From positions 1-24,700 of IMG/VR virus record IMGVR_UViG_3300049491_000613: 24,700 nt of DNA; one strand, written 5' to 3'. The notes under the pieces are model-generated. The model had not been told where the DNA came from, made no database searches, and saw only the letters and a program-made list of their open reading frames with translations. Source of the DNA: a virus. Below, one piece after another: positions 12,214-20,743 of the stretch; position 1 is the stretch's first letter; the number at the start of each line of letters is the position of its first letter. The translations under genes were made by a program, and so were the position numbers.

Positions 12214-12660
12214 ATGGCACGAGGTTCAAAATACAGTGATGAATTCGTAGCACAAGTACTAGCACAATGCGATCTAAGCACCAACGTATCCGAAGTGCTA
12301 AAACAGCATCGCATCTCGAGTAGTACACACTTCGACTGGATGAACAGATCAGAGCGTGACGAAAGGCTCGGGAAACTTCGGATGAGCAAGAGAAAAGAGC
12401 TTGAGAAAGAGTGGAAACGCTTTGCAATTTCGAGTTTACGCAAAGCGTTTCAGCGCTCAAACGTCCTCCTGGACGCATGTAATAAACCAGAGCATCTCGA
12501 GTACATCAATCAGCACATTAAGACTGTTGGTGAGCTAGCGGTTAACATCGAGGTGTTGAATGATCTTGGACAAACAGAAACTCAAATTACTCAAGATCAC
12601 TCCTCGAGTCAGAGCGGCGCTCGAGGAGAAGTTAACGCGTCAGGCACAGCAGTTAATTAG
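12214..12660 (+). CDS. terS: Terminase small subunit (HTH protein)
   Basis: 148 aa from ATG 12214 (MARGSKYSDEF), AAAGGA 10 nt upstream; an in-frame TTG at 12190 has no such site. Residues 5-40 form an HTH of the terminase/transposase-OrfA kind (YSDEFVAQVLAQCDLSTNVS, KQHRISSSTHFDWMNR), the DNA-recognition part of the packaging complex. A basic helix and a long helical oligomerisation segment follow, then a Ser/Gly tail. The large subunit starts 100 bp before its end. The assignment rests on the HTH plus position; sequence alone would not exclude an unrelated HTH protein. Confidence 0.7.
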   Translation: MARGSKYSDEFVAQVLAQCDLSTNVSEVLKQHRISSSTHFDWMNRSERDERLGKLRMSKRKELEKEWKRFAISSLRKAFQRSNVLLDACNKPEHLEYINQHIKTVGELAVNIEVLNDLGQTETQITQDHSSSQSGARGEVNASGTAVN

Positions 12661-14143
12661 TTTGAATCGCTCGAGAACACTGAATTCAGAGCTTCAAATT
12701 GATCGTCCACTTGGTCCAATTCAAGAGAAGTACGTTTCGTTTGTAATGCGTGAGGCACGCATTGGTTTCAAAGAATCACATTTTCGTGGTGGCTTCGGAA
12801 CTGGTAAAAGCACAGCGCTAGTTGAGCGTCACGGACGGTACAGATTGAAGTATCCTGGTAGTCCAGGATTGGTGTGCAGAGCGAACTTGAGCGTGTTTCA
12901 ACGCACTACGCTCGTACCGTTCCGGAAGTTGTGGAGCGCTTACGGTGAGTTCAAAAACGATGAGAGCGAATTCCATTGGTTCAATGGTTCAATCTCGTAT
13001 TTTTTTGGTTTAAACGCGATCAATAGCCTCGCGGCATTGAAGTCTTTCGAAGCGCTAGACGTTGCCATAGACGAAGCGGATGAGATTACTCTCGAGCTTT
13101 ACCGTATCGCAAATGGTCGGACACGCTGGCAGCCGTCTGGTGCGTTGCGCGCGCAGTACATTCGTGATGGTTTGTGCACACCGTATTTGGATAAAAATGG
13201 TGTGGAACAGCTTGGTTTGCCGTACACCACGGATTCTGTATCAAATTTCAATGGTAAAGATTGGGTTTATTATCGCTTCAAAGAAAAGCGGCATGCTGAT
13301 GAAGAAGTTGCGTCTAGAGCGTACTTTGAAGCTCAAACGTTTGAGAATCACAGCAATCCGGAAGGATACGTCGAAGACCTACTAAACGATAACGGTGAAG
13401 AATTCGTCAAGCGCTTCGTGTACGGCGATGATTCCATCAATTTCGGACGCATCCTCACGAAATGGAATGGCTCGAGAGATGATGATGGTAATCCACTCGC
13501 TGGTAGCAACCTATTTTACCCTGCGGACATTCCAGATCATTGGTCGTTGTACGTCGGTGTAGACGTTGGATTTCAGCATCCTACAGCTGGTTTGATAGCT
13601 CGAGTTTCCGAGGACGGACGCATCTGGATTACACACGAATATCTTGAAGCGGAACGTGTAGCACTCGAGAATGCTCGAGGTATCAAGAGCTTGTGTGGTA
13701 CGACGAAAATCACGAGCACGTATGGTAGTCCTGATGCGGCGAGGAAAGACCAAACCAGTGGTCGTAGCGCATCTGATGATTATCGCACGGCTGGCATCAC
13801 CATCATTCCTGCGATGCTCAACCACGATGATAGCGTGAACACCGTTAATACGATGCTCCGACCAATACAACTCGAGCCTGGTCAAACGAGCAAACCTCGA
13901 GTGATGGTGAGCACGTCGTGTACACGGTTGATACAGCAAATCGAGGGTTACACGTGGCAGTTGAGACGCAAAAAAGCAAATTCTGGTAGTCAAAAAACTG
14001 ATCCGACAGGTGGTGATTGGGATTTGTATGACACGTTCAGGATGTTGTTGTGTTCGATTCCTGTCACATCTCGAGCACCCGCTGATGGTATTCTGAGTGC
14101 ACCTGTCCGTGTGGAAAAACGGAAGATGCTTGGAGGGTACTGA
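12560..14143 (+). CDS. terL: Terminase large subunit
   Basis: 527-aa packaging motor with ATPase and nuclease. Walker A GGFGTGKST at 77-85, Walker B LDVAIDEADE at 166-175 with the catalytic Glu next to Asp, then TRWQPSGAL as coupling region. The nuclease domain opens with YVGVDVGFQHPTAG (Asp335) and continues with acidic segments such as YGSPDAARKDQ. The start at 12560 (GAGGTG upstream) overlaps the small subunit by 101 bp, long but common for terminase pairs; a later start would still keep all motifs. It ends RKMLGGY, the same ending as the last gene of the following cassette. Confidence 0.93.
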   Translation: MILDKQKLKLLKITPRVRAALEEKLTRQAQQLISLNRSRTLNSELQIDRPLGPIQEKYVSFVMREARIGFKESHFRGGFGTGKSTALVERHGRYRLKYPGSPGLVCRANLSVFQRTTLVPFRKLWSAYGEFKNDESEFHWFNGSISYFFGLNAINSLAALKSFEALDVAIDEADEITLELYRIANGRTRWQPSGALRAQYIRDGLCTPYLDKNGVEQLGLPYTTDSVSNFNGKDWVYYRFKEKRHADEEVASRAYFEAQTFENHSNPEGYVEDLLNDNGEEFVKRFVYGDDSINFGRILTKWNGSRDDDGNPLAGSNLFYPADIPDHWSLYVGVDVGFQHPTAGLIARVSEDGRIWITHEYLEAERVALENARGIKSLCGTTKITSTYGSPDAARKDQTSGRSASDDYRTAGITIIPAMLNHDDSVNTVNTMLRPIQLEPGQTSKPRVMVSTSCTRLIQQIEGYTWQLRRKKANSGSQKTDPTGGDWDLYDTFRMLLCSIPVTSRAPADGILSAPVRVEKRKMLGGY

Positions 14144-14146
14144 ATG
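14120..14146 (+). repeat. 27-bp direct repeat, left boundary of cassette
   Basis: Covers the codons for RKMLGGY, the stop TGA, a GGAGGG ribosome site and the following ATG. It matches 15696-15722 at 26 of 27 positions. Confidence 0.9.
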
Positions 14147-14437
14147 AGTCCTGAAATGGTGGAATCAATCCGTGCTGCTCGAGAATATCTTGAGCAGCCA
14201 ATAAATTTAATGTTGTTAGAAAGCATTCCAAACGTTATGAAAAAGGTTGAACGTTTGAACGAACATGAGCAAGTAGGTGATATGGGTTCTGTTTTCAGTT
14301 ATACGAGATGGTTGTACCGTGCTGCTCGAGAGAATGGTTTCATTCCAGTGGATAATCCGTTTGTTTCAGTGTTCCCTGAGGCACCTCTCACGGCTGTCTG
14401 CTTTATTTCTGATTTAACCGTGGCACTTAACTTATAA
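14144..14437 (+). CDS. Hypothetical protein, 97 aa
   Basis: Starts immediately after the terminase stop (TGA-ATG) with GGAGGG as ribosome site. Helical; contains SIRAAREYLEQPINLMLLES and a C-terminal hydrophobic run (AVCFISDLTVALNL) that could be a buried helix. The 102 bp after it (14438-14539) hold no gene that I can see. First member of the inserted cassette; function unknown. Confidence 0.7.
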   Translation: MSPEMVESIRAAREYLEQPINLMLLESIPNVMKKVERLNEHEQVGDMGSVFSYTRWLYRAARENGFIPVDNPFVSVFPEAPLTAVCFISDLTVALNL

Positions 14438-14539
14438 CAGAATAACTCGAGTGTTTTCCTAGCATTTTGAGACACTTTCGCGCCATATCTCAAAAGCATT
14501 ACGGGATTAACAGAATCTTCTTAAGCGGAGGAAGGCATC

Positions 14540-14866
14540 ATGACATATGAAGAATTTCAAAGACTGAACAACCAAGAACCACAACAACTTTTTGAATGCG
14601 GCTGGATAGATTCCAACATTCATAATCTAACTCGAGGGTTCACGCCAGAACACGCGGCTTACAAATTCTTGCAACAGTTCATGGAATTCTCTAATTTTAC
14701 TGGTAGTACAATCAAAATTTCAGTACGCAGTAGGCAATTTTACGGATTTGAATTTTTTACGTTTCAATTCCCAAGACTCGAGCCTGAAATGTTTTTTCCA
14801 AAACAAGTTTATGTTTCAAACAAATTTGTTGACCAGCACAACAAGATTGCCAAAGGAGAATCATGA
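14540..14866 (+). CDS. Hypothetical protein, 108 aa
   Basis: ATG 14540 with GGAGGAAGG upstream, a strong ribosome site. Aromatic-rich: many Phe and Tyr in the C-terminal half (QFYGFEFFTFQFP). The next gene begins in its stop codon (ATGA). No family recognised; part of the cassette between terminase and portal. Confidence 0.7.
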   Translation: MTYEEFQRLNNQEPQQLFECGWIDSNIHNLTRGFTPEHAAYKFLQQFMEFSNFTGSTIKISVRSRQFYGFEFFTFQFPRLEPEMFFPKQVYVSNKFVDQHNKIAKGES

Positions 14867-15306
14867 TTTACCTTGTACAAAGCACACCAGATTATGAAGG
14901 ACAATTAACCCATTTTGCCACGCTCGAATTTGAAAAAGCGGAAGCGGCAGCAATCAAAATCATGCAAGGCATGAACATAGATTATCTTGAGATTTTCGCT
15001 GTACCACTCGAAATAATTAACGTACATGAATCAGAAATGCCGCAATGGGAAAGTATGGGTGTGTACCGTACTTTTGAACCTCGAGATGATATCCGAACGT
15101 TAACGGTTGAAGTCGTGCCAGGTGTTTGGAAGTCAACATCTCGAGAACCCACACTTGAAGAACTCGAGGATGAGCAACGTAAGAAAGTAAATCCGAATCG
15201 TCCTGATTGGTTGAGTCCATCATCAAGCTCAACTACTTCTTGGCTTCCTCGGATGTCGAATAGTTTAACAAGTTTTGAAGGTTGTTTTAAAACTTTTCAA
15301 GATTAA
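14863..15306 (+). CDS. Hypothetical protein, 147 aa
   Basis: Coupled by ATGA to the previous gene. The N-terminal 100 residues look like a compact alpha/beta domain (YLVQSTPDYEGQL, EKAEAAAIKIMQG); then an acidic linker (TLEELEDEQRKK) and a Ser-rich disordered tail ending in Phe/Thr. No known family. Confidence 0.7.
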   Translation: MIYLVQSTPDYEGQLTHFATLEFEKAEAAAIKIMQGMNIDYLEIFAVPLEIINVHESEMPQWESMGVYRTFEPRDDIRTLTVEVVPGVWKSTSREPTLEELEDEQRKKVNPNRPDWLSPSSSSTTSWLPRMSNSLTSFEGCFKTFQD

Positions 15307-15317
15307 GGGGGTATTGA

Positions 15318-15434
15318 ATGCGTCGTAAAATCTTAAAATGGGTGTTGAATTTGCCACAAAGTCGGTTCACGTACTGGTTTGCACCTCGAGCGTTGGGTTT
15401 ATTGTTGAGTGCTCGAGCAAAACGGGTGAAATAA
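15318..15434 (+). CDS. Small basic protein, 38 aa
   Basis: ATG 15318 with AAGGGGG 6 nt before it; the stop TAA is at 15432. Strongly basic with a hydrophobic stretch (MRRKILKWVLNLPQSRFTYW; ALGLLLSARAKRVK), so amphipathic or membrane-associated. Two CTCGAG sites lie inside it. Short, but well supported by its ribosome site and its fit between two real genes. Confidence 0.5.
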   Translation: MRRKILKWVLNLPQSRFTYWFAPRALGLLLSARAKRVK

Positions 15435-15449
15435 TTTGGAAGGTGAAAC

Positions 15450-15719
15450 ATGCCTGATTACATGGCTAAACTCGAGTTTGATGATGGACAACAACGAACC
15501 ATTCGTTTTTTTGCTAAAAACGAACAAGTTGCAGGAGAGTTTGCTGCTGAGCATTTCATTCAATCTGGGGGGACGTATCGAATGATGCAACTCAAACCAG
15601 ATGAAAAAAACGATCATGATGTGGATATCATTTTGTGTTGGGATGGGGTTGAATTTGTTCCTCGAGAATTAAACCCTATAACACCTTCAAAAACTCGGAA
15701 AATGCTTGGAGGGTACTGA
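15450..15719 (+). CDS. Hypothetical protein, 89 aa
   Basis: ATG 15450 with GGAAGG upstream. Small alpha/beta domain (YMAKLEFDDGQQRTIRFFAK) resembling a general phage accessory fold; an acidic middle; the C-terminal RKMLGGY is shared with the large terminase because of the 27-bp repeat. The stop is directly followed by the portal ATG. Confidence 0.7.
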   Translation: MPDYMAKLEFDDGQQRTIRFFAKNEQVAGEFAAEHFIQSGGTYRMMQLKPDEKNDHDVDIILCWDGVEFVPRELNPITPSKTRKMLGGY

Positions 15720-15722
15720 ATG
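15696..15722 (+). repeat. 27-bp direct repeat, right boundary of cassette
   Basis: One mismatch to 14120-14146. It restores the same stop/ribosome site/start arrangement before the portal gene, so deletion between the two repeats would leave terL directly followed by the portal. Confidence 0.9.
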
Positions 15723-17546
15723 CTGACTGACTCTCAAATGAATCCACCAAATAATCAATTCGACACTGACCCACTTGAAACACCGCCAGATCAAATGGCG
15801 GTGTTTGATTTTGGGAGCGAAGAAGCTCTTAGAATCTCAAGCTTATTAAAACAAGAAATTCAACAAGCTGAACTGGAACAAGGCGATCATATTGAAAGAA
15901 TTCAGAATTTCAGAGCAATTTATGAACTTCGAGTTCCAGATCGCGAACCCGCTTGGGAAGGCGCAGCAAATTACAGAACGCCTCTCTCGAGAAACAAAGT
16001 TGATAAAGTCGCAGCGATGCTGGCGGCGGCGTTGGATCAAGACCCGTTTTTTAGTTTACGTTCTCGTACAGCGAAAGCCGAAAAAATTCGGGTTGATATT
16101 GAAGAGTACCTTGACTCGAGACTTGATGAGATTAAGATTCGTGACCATGTGTTACCTGTGATTCTTGAAACGTTAATCACTGGAACGGGAATCACAAAAA
16201 TCTTGTACGAAACGTCAGGTGTGTCACCTAACACGATCAGTCAAAATAAACTTGAGTTAGTACCAATCGAAGATTTTTTTGTTACACCAATCAACATCAC
16301 CACGCTTGATAAAGCATTTTTGGTAGCGCAACGGTTTTGGATTCCGTACTGGGAACTTGAAGAAATGTACGAGGATGGCAATGTTCAAGGGGATATTGAA
16401 GCTTTGAAGAATCAATCTTCGAGCGACAATGGCGATGAGCAAAATGCGATGCTGAATGATCTCGCAGGGCATAACACGAGTAGCACAGGGGCAAATCCTT
16501 CGTCACAGAACGTTCCGATTTTTGAGTGTTGGTGGCGTGATCGAGGTGAAATGTGGGTTACTTGGATTCATAGGAGTTCAGGTCGTATTTTGAAGCATGA
16601 ACGCAACCCGTTCAATCATGCTCGAGCACCATTCACGTTGCATAAATACTGGGTTAAACCCAATTTCTTGTTTGGTACAAGCATGGTTGAATTGCTCGAA
16701 AGTACGCAACTCGAGTTAGATGCGGTGACGAATGCCAGAACTGATGCGAACAGCCTAGCCATTGGTGGGTTGTTCCTTGTTGAAGATGGCAGTAAAGCGC
16801 AACGTTGGTTATCAGAAACAGGGAATACGTTCGCGCCTGGTGCTCAAATTACGGTAAACAGTTTGAAAGACCCTGGGATTCTGCAATTCAACATTGCAGG
16901 CGCGAACCCAGTATCGTTGCAAGATCAACAATTACTATTCCAGTTTGCGGATAAAAGCACGATTCCAGACTCGAGTCTGGCACAACCTTTAACAAATCGT
17001 GACCCTACAGCAACAGAGGTTAATCGAGATCAAAGTGTTGTAACAGTGGTAGTCAAAGCTTGGTTACATTGTTTGCATCAGGGTTTACGTGAACTTGGAT
17101 TTTTTGTGATGCACAACTTGCATCAATTTGAAGTATCTCCAAGCATTGTCATCAACCCTGATATGAGTATTTCAAATGGTACGCTCGAGTTTTTGAGCAC
17201 TGACAAAACCCGAACGATTAAGTCTGATGAGATGTTCTTATCAGATTTTGATCTTGAAGTGAACGGGCGTGAAACACAAACCATGCAAGTCGAACGGCGT
17301 CAACAATTTATGATTGCTTTCCAGTTGGTTATGCCAGTTTTGCAACAACTGCAAGGACAACCAATAAGTGATTCTCGAGTGTACGCCATGTTGAAAGGTT
17401 TACTTGAAGCCAATGGGATTAAGAATTGGGAAGAGTTCTTAGGTCCAAGCCCTCAACCCATTGCAGATATTACACATCAGTTAAACGCGACTGCAATGCA
17501 AAACCAAATGCAGAAAATGCTTGATGACCAATCCAAAGGCAGGTGA
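15720..17546 (+). CDS. Portal protein
   Basis: 608 aa. The place right behind terminase, the size, and sequence features identify it as the dodecameric portal through which DNA is packaged. N-terminal disordered acidic segment (1-60), then EGAANYRTPLSRNKVDKVAAM and a LARxxxxxD-like helical core, ILETLITGTGITKILYE, VPIEDFFVTP (typical of P22-like and other large portals), the WWRDRGEMWVTWIH strand region, KYWVKPNFLFGTSMVELLES and a long C-terminal helical part ending in Gln-rich repeats. I cannot place it in one portal subfamily. Confidence 0.85.
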   Translation: MLTDSQMNPPNNQFDTDPLETPPDQMAVFDFGSEEALRISSLLKQEIQQAELEQGDHIERIQNFRAIYELRVPDREPAWEGAANYRTPLSRNKVDKVAAMLAAALDQDPFFSLRSRTAKAEKIRVDIEEYLDSRLDEIKIRDHVLPVILETLITGTGITKILYETSGVSPNTISQNKLELVPIEDFFVTPINITTLDKAFLVAQRFWIPYWELEEMYEDGNVQGDIEALKNQSSSDNGDEQNAMLNDLAGHNTSSTGANPSSQNVPIFECWWRDRGEMWVTWIHRSSGRILKHERNPFNHARAPFTLHKYWVKPNFLFGTSMVELLESTQLELDAVTNARTDANSLAIGGLFLVEDGSKAQRWLSETGNTFAPGAQITVNSLKDPGILQFNIAGANPVSLQDQQLLFQFADKSTIPDSSLAQPLTNRDPTATEVNRDQSVVTVVVKAWLHCLHQGLRELGFFVMHNLHQFEVSPSIVINPDMSISNGTLEFLSTDKTRTIKSDEMFLSDFDLEVNGRETQTMQVERRQQFMIAFQLVMPVLQQLQGQPISDSRVYAMLKGLLEANGIKNWEEFLGPSPQPIADITHQLNATAMQNQMQKMLDDQSKGR

Positions 17547-17549
17547 ATA

Positions 17550-17828
17550 ATGCAGTGGTTTAATAAACGTAAATCCCGTCCGTTACCGTTGGCACTTGAA
17601 CCACCTCAACCCGTGCAACTCGAGCCGTTAATCATCACACCTTTTGAGCAAGTTGTAGCGAAATTAAAAATTCCGAACAACTTAAAAAGTGAGTTGAGCG
17701 CAGCATTTAAACGTGAGTGCGAACGCCAAGCTTTGCGTGCTTTGACGCTCGAGGAAGTGCACAGGGCACAAGGTGCTCGAGATGCGTTTGAGAAATTCTT
17801 AAATCTTGCTGGGGAGGTGAAAACGTGA
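17550..17828 (+). CDS. Hypothetical protein, 92 aa
   Basis: Follows the portal by 3 bp. Basic start (MQWFNKRKSRPLPLALEPPQ), Pro-rich, then a helical C-terminal half (NNLKSELSAAFKRECERQAL). The next start GTG overlaps its stop (GTGA). Possibly a small head-assembly factor by position only. Confidence 0.65.
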   Translation: MQWFNKRKSRPLPLALEPPQPVQLEPLIITPFEQVVAKLKIPNNLKSELSAAFKRECERQALRALTLEEVHRAQGARDAFEKFLNLAGEVKT

Positions 17829-18247
17829 TTATTGACGGGTTCAAGAAAGTGAATTTTGTTGAAACCGTGTTCCCGTTGGGGATTTCGGGTACCTATTCAG
17901 GGTTGACGCATGACACGGGAGCAACACAAATAAATGTTGGGCAAGCTCTTGCAAACCCTCCGTTGAGTATTCAACCAGGAAATCAAAGTGTTGAGGGTGG
18001 CACGTTCGTTTATGCCACTGTCTTTTCTGATGTTGCGGGTACGTTGTTCATTGACCAGTCGCATGATGTTTCATCTGGTGCGAACTGGACGTGTTGCACT
18101 GCGACGGATTCACTGGCAATCGCGGCGGGTGTGGCGCAACGAATAAAAGTACCGCTTGATAAACGGTATTGGCGAGCGCGTTATATCAATGGTGGGACAG
18201 CACAATTGACGTTCATTTTTACGAGTTGTCAATCGGAAGGGGTTTAG
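17825..18247 (+). CDS. Hypothetical beta-rich structural protein, 140 aa
   Basis: Starts at GTG 17825, overlapping the stop before it; GGGGAGGTG precedes. Thr/Gly/Val-rich beta pattern (GGTFVYATVFSDVAGTLFID; YWRARYINGGTAQLTFIFT), like small phage head or fibre domains. Two adjacent Cys (WTCC). Probably a virion component; exact role unknown. Confidence 0.65.
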   Translation: MIIDGFKKVNFVETVFPLGISGTYSGLTHDTGATQINVGQALANPPLSIQPGNQSVEGGTFVYATVFSDVAGTLFIDQSHDVSSGANWTCCTATDSLAIAAGVAQRIKVPLDKRYWRARYINGGTAQLTFIFTSCQSEGV

Positions 18248-18248
18248 T

Positions 18249-18401
18249 ATGAAAAACAAAATGGCGGTGGTTAAAAACCAATCTTTTTCGAGTCGCATGA
18301 AAACCCAAGGTAATTCTGCTCGAGCTACGCAGTTGGATACCAAGGATGTGCCAATGAATCGGGTGGGGAAAGGCGCAGCGAAAGGAAAGGGTAAACGCTG
18401 A
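18249..18401 (+). CDS. Small basic protein, 50 aa
   Basis: ATG 18249, one base after the previous stop; ends in a TGATG overlap with the next gene. Very basic, disordered, with a Gly/Lys tail (GKGAAKGKGKR). Could bind DNA or act in the head interior. The ribosome site is the GGAAGGGG about 7 nt upstream. Confidence 0.6.
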   Translation: MKNKMAVVKNQSFSSRMKTQGNSARATQLDTKDVPMNRVGKGAAKGKGKR

Positions 18402-18688
18402 TGGCAAAAAAAGCTAGTGCGGAAACTCGAGAATCTGTGACTGAATCTGTGACTGAATCTGTGACTGAATCTGTGACTGAACCATTAAATTATGCTTTGG
18501 TTTTCCTTGTACCTGGAACCCGAAATGAGTTCCTACAAGCATGGCAAGATGGACTCACTAAAGTCCCAACAGATGCTCAATTTACAGGAGAAGCACACGA
18601 CTTCACACGGAATTGTGATGTGCTACGGTTTGCACATACCGATTTCCCAGTGACAATTTTAGGGAATCAACTTCCTAATTTAATTTAA
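18401..18688 (+). CDS. Hypothetical protein with ESVT repeats, 95 aa
   Basis: TGATG overlap with the gene before. Residues 11-26 are four ESVT units coded by four perfect 12-bp repeats (18431-18478), a flexible linker; the rest is a small compact domain (ALVFLVPGTRNEFLQAWQDG). The stop is followed by an intrinsic terminator at 18716. Copy number of the repeat may vary between isolates. Confidence 0.65.
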   Translation: MAKKASAETRESVTESVTESVTESVTEPLNYALVFLVPGTRNEFLQAWQDGLTKVPTDAQFTGEAHDFTRNCDVLRFAHTDFPVTILGNQLPNLI

Positions 18689-18715
18689 AACTCGAGTCAC
18701 AAACCGAATTTCTTT

Positions 18716-18740
18716 CCCTCTCTTTTGAGAGGGCTTTTTA
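18716..18740 (+). terminator. Intrinsic terminator
   Basis: CCCTCTC (18716-18722), loop TTTT, GAGAGGG (18727-18733), then CTTTTTA. A perfect 7-bp stem with a T run; closes the transcript before the scaffold gene or attenuates it. Confidence 0.85.
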
Positions 18741-18755
18741 TTGAAAGGAAAACTT

Positions 18756-19520
18756 ATGGAAGAAAACGAAGCGGCGATAGAAGAAATTATTGTAGATGTG
18801 ATTGGTGACACTCCCCAGGTTGTGCAACAAACCGAAGTTCAGAATCCTCAACCAGAAACACAACTTGCGAACATGCTCGGTCAAGACCCTCAACTTGCAG
18901 CAGCATTCGCGCAATTTGTGGCAAATGGTGGGCAAGGAACACAACCTCAACAGCAAACATTCATTCCAGAGTACGTTGACCCATTAAGCGACCCCGCTCA
19001 GGCACAAGCGTTTAATGAGTTGATGTTTAATAACCCGTCTGAATGGCATCAAAAAAATCAACAAATGGTAGCAGATCGGATGGCATTCGATAATGCTCGA
19101 GGAAATGTTCAATTTGTTGAGCAAAGCGTGATGAGCGGGTTGTCAGAATGGTTTGGTGATCTTGCTCCAGCACTGCAAGGGCAAGCACGCGAGTTTCTTT
19201 TGAAAGCAAAACAGCTTGATTTCAAAGCGTTTGCACAACCTCAAAGTGTGATTAACGCTGTGCGTGAGGCATTGAAAACCAAGGCTTATGATTTGGAGGC
19301 ATTGAAAACCAAGGCTTATGATTTGAGGGCAAATGTGACACAAGCTCAACAGCAATCTACAAAAACCCCAGTGCTGGCAGGTACTCGAGGGACACCAACA
19401 CCAAACACGCAAACAGTTAGGCGAGTGCAACTTACAGAAAAACAAGCTCGCGCCGCAATTGAAAAGTTTGGAATTACCCCGCAACAATACGCTCAGAATC
19501 TTGACAAAGGAGGGCGCTGA
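18756..19520 (+). CDS. Putative scaffold protein, 254 aa
   Basis: ATG 18756 (MEENEAAIEE) with AAAGGA upstream; the TTG at 18741 is less likely. Acidic helical start, long Gln/Ala/Pro-rich disordered stretch, helical C-terminal third and basic tail: the usual build of phage scaffold proteins that shape the procapsid and leave. It stands between portal and capsid genes. A perfect 30-bp tandem repeat (19266-19325) gives EALKTKAYDL twice, a recent duplication. No sequence-specific family mark, so the call is by build and place. Confidence 0.6.
   Translation: MEENEAAIEEIIVDVIGDTPQVVQQTEVQNPQPETQLANMLGQDPQLAAAFAQFVANGGQGTQPQQQTFIPEYVDPLSDPAQAQAFNELMFNNPSEWHQKNQQMVADRMAFDNARGNVQFVEQSVMSGLSEWFGDLAPALQGQAREFLLKAKQLDFKAFAQPQSVINAVREALKTKAYDLEALKTKAYDLRANVTQAQQQSTKTPVLAGTRGTPTPNTQTVRRVQLTEKQARAAIEKFGITPQQYAQNLDKGGR
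19266..19325 (+). repeat. 30-bp tandem duplication in scaffold gene
   Basis: Two perfect copies (19266-19295, 19296-19325), each ten codons (EALKTKAYDL), in frame. Confidence 0.95.
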
Positions 19521-20137
19521 TGCCTCCATTGCCAAAGAACACAACTGAAGCACAGAACCTACCAACTGTTCAGGAAGCAGTAGTGACATCGTTACAACCT
19601 GAAGTAGCAGCAACAGTGTCGGAACCTGAAAGTGCATTAAGACGATTTGACCCGAGCAAAACAGTAATTCCTGATATTCGCACCATCTTGTCGCAGCACG
19701 ATCAGGTTATCCCGTATCAAGCTGAGTCACACCCGATGATTCACGTAGCTTGGATTGATGATCGAGGATTATCAGTCGCTCGAGCGGCGAAGTTCCAACC
19801 TGTCAGACGTGACGATCTTGTGGAACACCATGAACCGTTACAAATGCACGAAATTAGGGTTTCTGGTGGGATTTCTACACTTAATTTTGATGGGAATGGC
19901 GTTGTTAAAAACCCTGACGGTCATTACTTAATGTTTGTGGACAAACGGATTTATGAACGATATCAACAAGAACGTTTGATGCAAGCTCGAGAAGTCATGG
20001 CGGAATCTGCGACAAGTGATCCTGCGATTGAGATTATGCGGAATCACAAAAAGGACAAAATTGCAGACATGATGGAAGGTTCAAGCAAGCATCAAGTGTC
20101 AACGGGTGATGTTCGTAACGAGTTTGAAGTAGGTTAA
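19520..20137 (+). CDS. Hypothetical head-region protein, 205 aa
   Basis: TGATG overlap with the scaffold gene. N-terminal 40 residues are flexible; the middle holds MIHVAWIDDRGLSVARAAKF and HEIRVSGGISTLNF, beta-rich; then GHYLMFVDKRIYERYQQE and a basic C-terminal tail. The place between scaffold and capsid suggests a head-assembly or minor virion protein. Followed by an intrinsic terminator. Confidence 0.65.
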   Translation: MPPLPKNTTEAQNLPTVQEAVVTSLQPEVAATVSEPESALRRFDPSKTVIPDIRTILSQHDQVIPYQAESHPMIHVAWIDDRGLSVARAAKFQPVRRDDLVEHHEPLQMHEIRVSGGISTLNFDGNGVVKNPDGHYLMFVDKRIYERYQQERLMQAREVMAESATSDPAIEIMRNHKKDKIADMMEGSSKHQVSTGDVRNEFEVG

Positions 20138-20153
20138 TTTTTTTTGGTTTGGC

Positions 20154-20182
20154 AAAAGCCCTGTTATGGACAGGGCTTTTTT
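20154..20182 (+). terminator. Intrinsic terminator
   Basis: AAAAGCCCTGT (20154-20164), loop TATGG, then ACAGGGC and six T (20170-20182). Strong rho-independent signal, 33 bp before the next start. Confidence 0.9.
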
Positions 20183-20214
20183 ATTCTCGAATTCTTGTGA
20201 AAGAAGGTTAGATC

Positions 20215-20715
20215 ATGGCAACAATTGGTATTCGTGCGCCACTGGTATACGCAAGTGCTCCCCCTGTTCACTTGCGTGAAGCTGCAAGCCAAACGTTTAA
20301 AAAAGGTGATTTGGTGAAAGTTGTTGCTGGGCTTGTCACTGCGGCAACCACTCCAGCAACTGATGTACAACTTCTGATAGCTGCTCAGGACGCAAGCAAT
20401 AACGCTGTAGCTGGTGCTGTGCGTTGTGCTTGTTATCGTCTGACTGACGATGTGACCATTGAAATGAATTTATTTCACGCCACGCCAGCGTCGGCAGTAT
20501 GGGCATTCACTGACATCGGCACAGGGTACGAATGGGTTATTAACTCAGGTGCGTTGTGTTTGAACAAAGCAGGTGTGACCAACGTGCGTTTCAAAGTGAT
20601 GGAAGTTGGTCAGAATCAAAACCCTGATTATGGCAGTACCACGAGTGATACCTATCCTCGAGTGCTGGTCAAACCCATTGTCGGCGCGGCTGGTGCGGCA
20701 AGCAACTTCTATTAA
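20215..20715 (+). CDS. Putative head decoration protein, 166 aa
   Basis: ATG 20215 with AAGAAGG upstream. Ala/Val/Thr-rich all-beta protein: LREAASQTFKKGDLVKVV, TPATDVQLLIAAQDASNN, ending AGAAGASNFY. Such proteins usually sit directly before the capsid gene and coat or stabilise the head. The FKKGDLVKV segment is typical of many small phage head proteins. The exact family is not certain. Confidence 0.6.
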   Translation: MATIGIRAPLVYASAPPVHLREAASQTFKKGDLVKVVAGLVTAATTPATDVQLLIAAQDASNNAVAGAVRCACYRLTDDVTIEMNLFHATPASAVWAFTDIGTGYEWVINSGALCLNKAGVTNVRFKVMEVGQNQNPDYGSTTSDTYPRVLVKPIVGAAGAASNFY

Positions 20716-20743
20716 GCCTCAATCAATTTAAGGACGGTACAAC

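Noticed and set aside
19143-19637. Minus-strand 164-aa frame, Leu/Cys-rich
   Set aside because: Shadow of the scaffold gene; low-complexity Leu from Gln codons read backwards.
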